This document shows, one piece after another, positions 5,241 through 6,728 of a stretch of DNA of 6,728 bases. Source of the DNA: Clostridiales bacterium (GTDB lineage Bacteria; Bacillota; Clostridia; Christensenellales; CAG-138); the NCBI GenBank assembly GCA_003486785.1, contig DNFZ01000014.1, positions 1-6,728 on the forward strand, read 5' to 3'. How positions within the stretch are numbered: position 1 is the first letter of the stretch; each line of letters begins with the position of its first letter. Under the pieces are notes generated by a model that was not told where the DNA came from, searched no databases, and saw nothing but the letters and a program-made list of their open reading frames with translations. A program made the translations under genes and the position numbers.

Positions 5241-5890
5241 GCAAGCAGATGAAAGATTTTTCCGACAAAACTGCTGGCAAAGCGCCGGAACAGCAGGCGC
5301 GGCAAAACGGCGCGCCAGGGAACATGAGCGGTCAGCAGGGCAATCAAAAAAAACCTTTTCTCAAGCGCTACGGCGCCTTCTTTCTGCTGCTTGCGGCAGG
5401 CGCAGCTGCGGGGCTGGTGCTGCCGGATCTGGGCAAAGCGGCGCTGGACAACACACTCGGCAGCTTCAAGGAGATGCTCTCCGTCCTGCCGCCAATCTTT
5501 GTTTTGCTTGGATTATTGGATGTTTGGGTTGACCGCGCGACCATGATGAAATATACTGGCAAGGGCTCGGGATTCAAAGGCGTGCTGATCGCGTTCCTGC
5601 TCGGCTCCGCGGCGGCGGGTCCGCTCTATGCGGCGTTTCCCTTTGCGGCGGTGATGCTGAAAAAGGGAAGCAGCTTGATGAATGTGCTGATCTTCATCGG
5701 CGCCTGGTCTACCACAAAGATCCCGCTGCTGGCGTTTGAGGCCTCCAGCATGGGGCCGAGGTTCACGCTCGTGCGGCTTGCGCTGAGCCTCGTGGGCGTT
5801 CCGCTGATTGCGTTTTTAACGGAAAAAGCGCTCGGCCAATCAGGGGTTGAAGAGATCATCACCCTCTACGATACGGAGCAGACGAAATAG
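5237..5890 (+). CDS. Permease half protein B (DUF318/ArsP-like)
   Basis: This is the second half of the split permease, 217 residues. A hydrophilic N-terminal segment rich in Gln, Gly, Asn and Lys (1-45) precedes about five membrane helices (near 46-63, 81-98, 113-140, 147-165 and 176-196). The repeat core G-P129-L-Y-A-A-F-P135-FAAVMLKKG mirrors the one in half A, and both are followed by a polar cap and a final helix. The ATG at 5237 overlaps the preceding TGA by four bases, and a G-rich stretch upstream can serve as ribosome binding site; this is typical translational coupling. It contains no Cys, so thiol binding of As(III) by this half is not possible. In other genomes both repeats can occur in one chain of about 300 residues or more. 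Function as transporter is likely, substrate uncertain. Confidence 0.75.
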   Translation: MSKQMKDFSDKTAGKAPEQQARQNGAPGNMSGQQGNQKKPFLKRYGAFFLLLAAGAAAGLVLPDLGKAALDNTLGSFKEMLSVLPPIFVLLGLLDVWVDRATMMKYTGKGSGFKGVLIAFLLGSAAAGPLYAAFPFAAVMLKKGSSLMNVLIFIGAWSTTKIPLLAFEASSMGPRFTLVRLALSLVGVPLIAFLTEKALGQSGVEEIITLYDTEQTK

Positions 5891-5933
5891 GATATCCAAA
5901 AGCGCTATTCATCGTGACGAAGGAGCAGACAAA

Positions 5934-6329
5934 ATGAAGAGAGTTGCGTTTATCTGCACCCATAATTCCTGCCGCAGCCAGATTGCCGAAGCACTTGGCA
6001 AGCTGCTCGCGGGCGATGTGTTTGAGAGCTATTCCGCTGGGACGGAGCTCAAACCCCGCATCAATCCCGATGCGGTGCGCCTCGTGAAAGCGCGCTATGG
6101 CGTGGATATGGAGCGCACGCAGCGCTCCAAGCTCGTCTCCGAGTTGCCGCCGGTGGATATAGTCATCACGATGGGCTGCGGGGTGCAGTGCCCCTATCTG
6201 CCCGCCGAACGGCGCGAGGACTGGGGGTTGAGCGACCCGACGGGACAGCCGGACGAGGTGTTTCTCGAAACGATATCGACGATTGAAGAGAAGGTTTTAG
6301 CACTCAAGGAGAGCCTAAAGAGCGCATAG
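5934..6329 (+). CDS. Arsenate reductase of the low-molecular-weight phosphatase type
   Basis: This is a cytoplasmic enzyme of 131 residues, probably reducing arsenate to arsenite with thioredoxin as electron donor. The P-loop C8-T-H-N-S-C-R-S15 carries the nucleophile Cys8 and Arg14. YSAGTELKPRINPDAV (33-48) and EDWGLSDPTG (95-104) with the general acid Asp101 are family signatures. Cys82 and Cys86 (MGCGVQCP) are candidate resolving Cys; they are only four apart, compared with seven in plasmid pI258 ArsC (Cys82/Cys89). The start at 5934 has AAGGAG eight bases upstream. It follows the permease halves after 43 bases and should share their transcript. A tyrosine phosphatase role is the alternative, but the paired Cys after the P-loop and the context favour arsenate. 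No ArsR or ArsB gene is visible. Confidence 0.85.
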   Translation: MKRVAFICTHNSCRSQIAEALGKLLAGDVFESYSAGTELKPRINPDAVRLVKARYGVDMERTQRSKLVSELPPVDIVITMGCGVQCPYLPAERREDWGLSDPTGQPDEVFLETISTIEEKVLALKESLKSA

Positions 6330-6373
6330 GCGCGCGAACACACTGCAAAACAGTAGACAAAATCTTAGGCGGA

Positions 6374-6394
6374 ACGCAATGCGTTGCGTCTTTT
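6374..6394 (+). terminator. Rho-independent terminator after the arsenate reductase gene
   Basis: ACGCAA (6374-6379) pairs with TTGCGT (6384-6389) around TGCG, followed by C and four T residues. It separates the permease operon from the next promoter, whose -35 box starts at 6398. Confidence 0.75.
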
Positions 6395-6397
6395 CTA

Positions 6398-6425
6398 TTG
6401 ACAAAAAGAGCTGATGCTATATAAT
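6398..6425 (+). promoter_or_regulatory. Near-consensus sigma-A promoter of the TetR-family gene
   Basis: TTGACA (6398-6403) and TATAAT (6420-6425) are both perfect consensus boxes with a 16-base spacer. The start of transcription would be near 6432, inside the adjoining inverted repeat. Confidence 0.88.
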
Positions 6426-6448
6426 GACTAAATAGACATAAATAGTCA
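6425..6448. promoter_or_regulatory. Candidate TetR-type operator
   Basis: TGACTA (6425-6430) and TAGTCA (6443-6448) are a perfect inverted repeat with a 12-base AT-rich centre. It starts at the last base of the -10 box and covers the expected start of transcription, the usual site for an autorepressing TetR-family protein. The pair TAAATAGAC/TAAATAGTC inside it is also a direct repeat with 11-base spacing. Confidence 0.65.
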
Positions 6449-6464
6449 AAACGGAGTTGATTAA

Positions 6465-6728
6465 ATGCCAAAGACGTTTTCAAAAAGCGAACGGGAATAT
6501 ATCAGAGAGCGCCTGAAGGCGGAGGCAGGCAAGTGCCTTGCGACTTATGGAATCCGCAAAACGACGATCGATGAGCTGGTCAGGCGCGTGGGAATTCCGA
6601 AGGGGACGTTTTATCTTTTCTATGAGTCCAAGGAGCGGCTGCTGTTTGAAGTCATTATGGAGTTCGACCAGAAGGCGCAGGCGCAGCTGATGCAGGAACT
6701 ATCCGCATTGCCTGGTGTGCCGGATGTT
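6465..6728 (+). CDS. TetR-family transcriptional regulator (N-terminal part, runs off the window)
   Basis: The first 88 codons are present and the frame is still open at the right edge. Residues about 10-57 form the TetR DNA-binding domain. A first helix is followed by YGIRKTTIDELVRRVGIPKG and TFYLFYESKERLL, which match the classic helix-turn-helix and the following Y-x-F/Y-x-S/N-K-E-x-L signature. What follows is the start of the ligand-binding helices, with an E/Q-rich stretch (72-82). GGAG (6453-6456) lies eight bases before the ATG. The ligand and targets cannot be told from this part; autoregulation is likely from the palindrome in its promoter. It has its own promoter and a terminator before it, so it is not part of the permease operon. 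Confidence 0.92.
   Translation, partial: MPKTFSKSEREYIRERLKAEAGKCLATYGIRKTTIDELVRRVGIPKGTFYLFYESKERLLFEVIMEFDQKAQAQLMQELSALPGVPDV

Noticed and set aside
6342..6354. A small hairpin ACTG/CAGT after the arsenate reductase gene as a terminator
   Set aside because: The four-base stem is too weak and has no T tract. The hairpin at 6374-6389 with trailing T residues is the better terminator.

Overview
The window looks like a chromosomal segment of a moderately GC-rich member of the Bacillota, most likely a clostridium-type anaerobe. This rests on a DivIB/FtsQ protein with a long charged cytoplasmic N-terminus, a feoA-feoB operon ending in a tiny Cys-rich FeoB-associated membrane protein, a stand-alone two-domain DtxR/MntR-type regulator, strong Shine-Dalgarno sites, and frequent GTG/TTG starts. 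No genus can be named from the sequence alone. No rRNA, tRNA, insertion sequence, CRISPR array, attachment site or replication origin was seen.

Region 1 (1-1394) holds a cell-division gene of the FtsQ/DivIB type. Its frame is open to the left edge, so its true start may lie outside. The protein has a single membrane anchor, a POTRA-like domain and an unusual C-terminal tail with a calcium-loop-like Asp-rich motif. The last codons plus stop are imperfectly repeated 67 bases downstream, and a rho-independent terminator follows.

Region 2 (1419-4494) is an iron locus. A DtxR/MntR-family metalloregulator is encoded on the minus strand and convergent to ftsQ. Divergent from it runs feoA, feoB and a 54-residue Cys-rich protein starting directly at the feoB stop, closed by a strong terminator. 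The feo promoter is covered by two inverted repeats that are good operator candidates. The regulator's metal site mixes MntR-type and DtxR-type ligands, with a Cys where MntR has Glu. Together with its position this points to ferrous-iron repression of Feo uptake. The feoA frame has no stop at its usual place and runs 146 bases into feoB.

Region 3 (4495-6394) appears to be a transport/detoxification operon. A promoter and a leader of about 200 bases, with three potential hairpins, precede two translationally coupled genes. These encode the two homologous halves of a DUF318/ArsP-like permease, and a low-molecular-weight-phosphatase-type arsenate reductase follows. The plausible joint role is arsenic (or another toxic oxyanion) reduction plus export, but the substrate is inferred. 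A terminator closes the unit.

Region 4 (6395-6728) has a near-consensus promoter with a palindrome starting at its -10 box, then the first 88 codons of a TetR-family repressor that runs off the right edge. It is probably autoregulated and may control something beyond the window.
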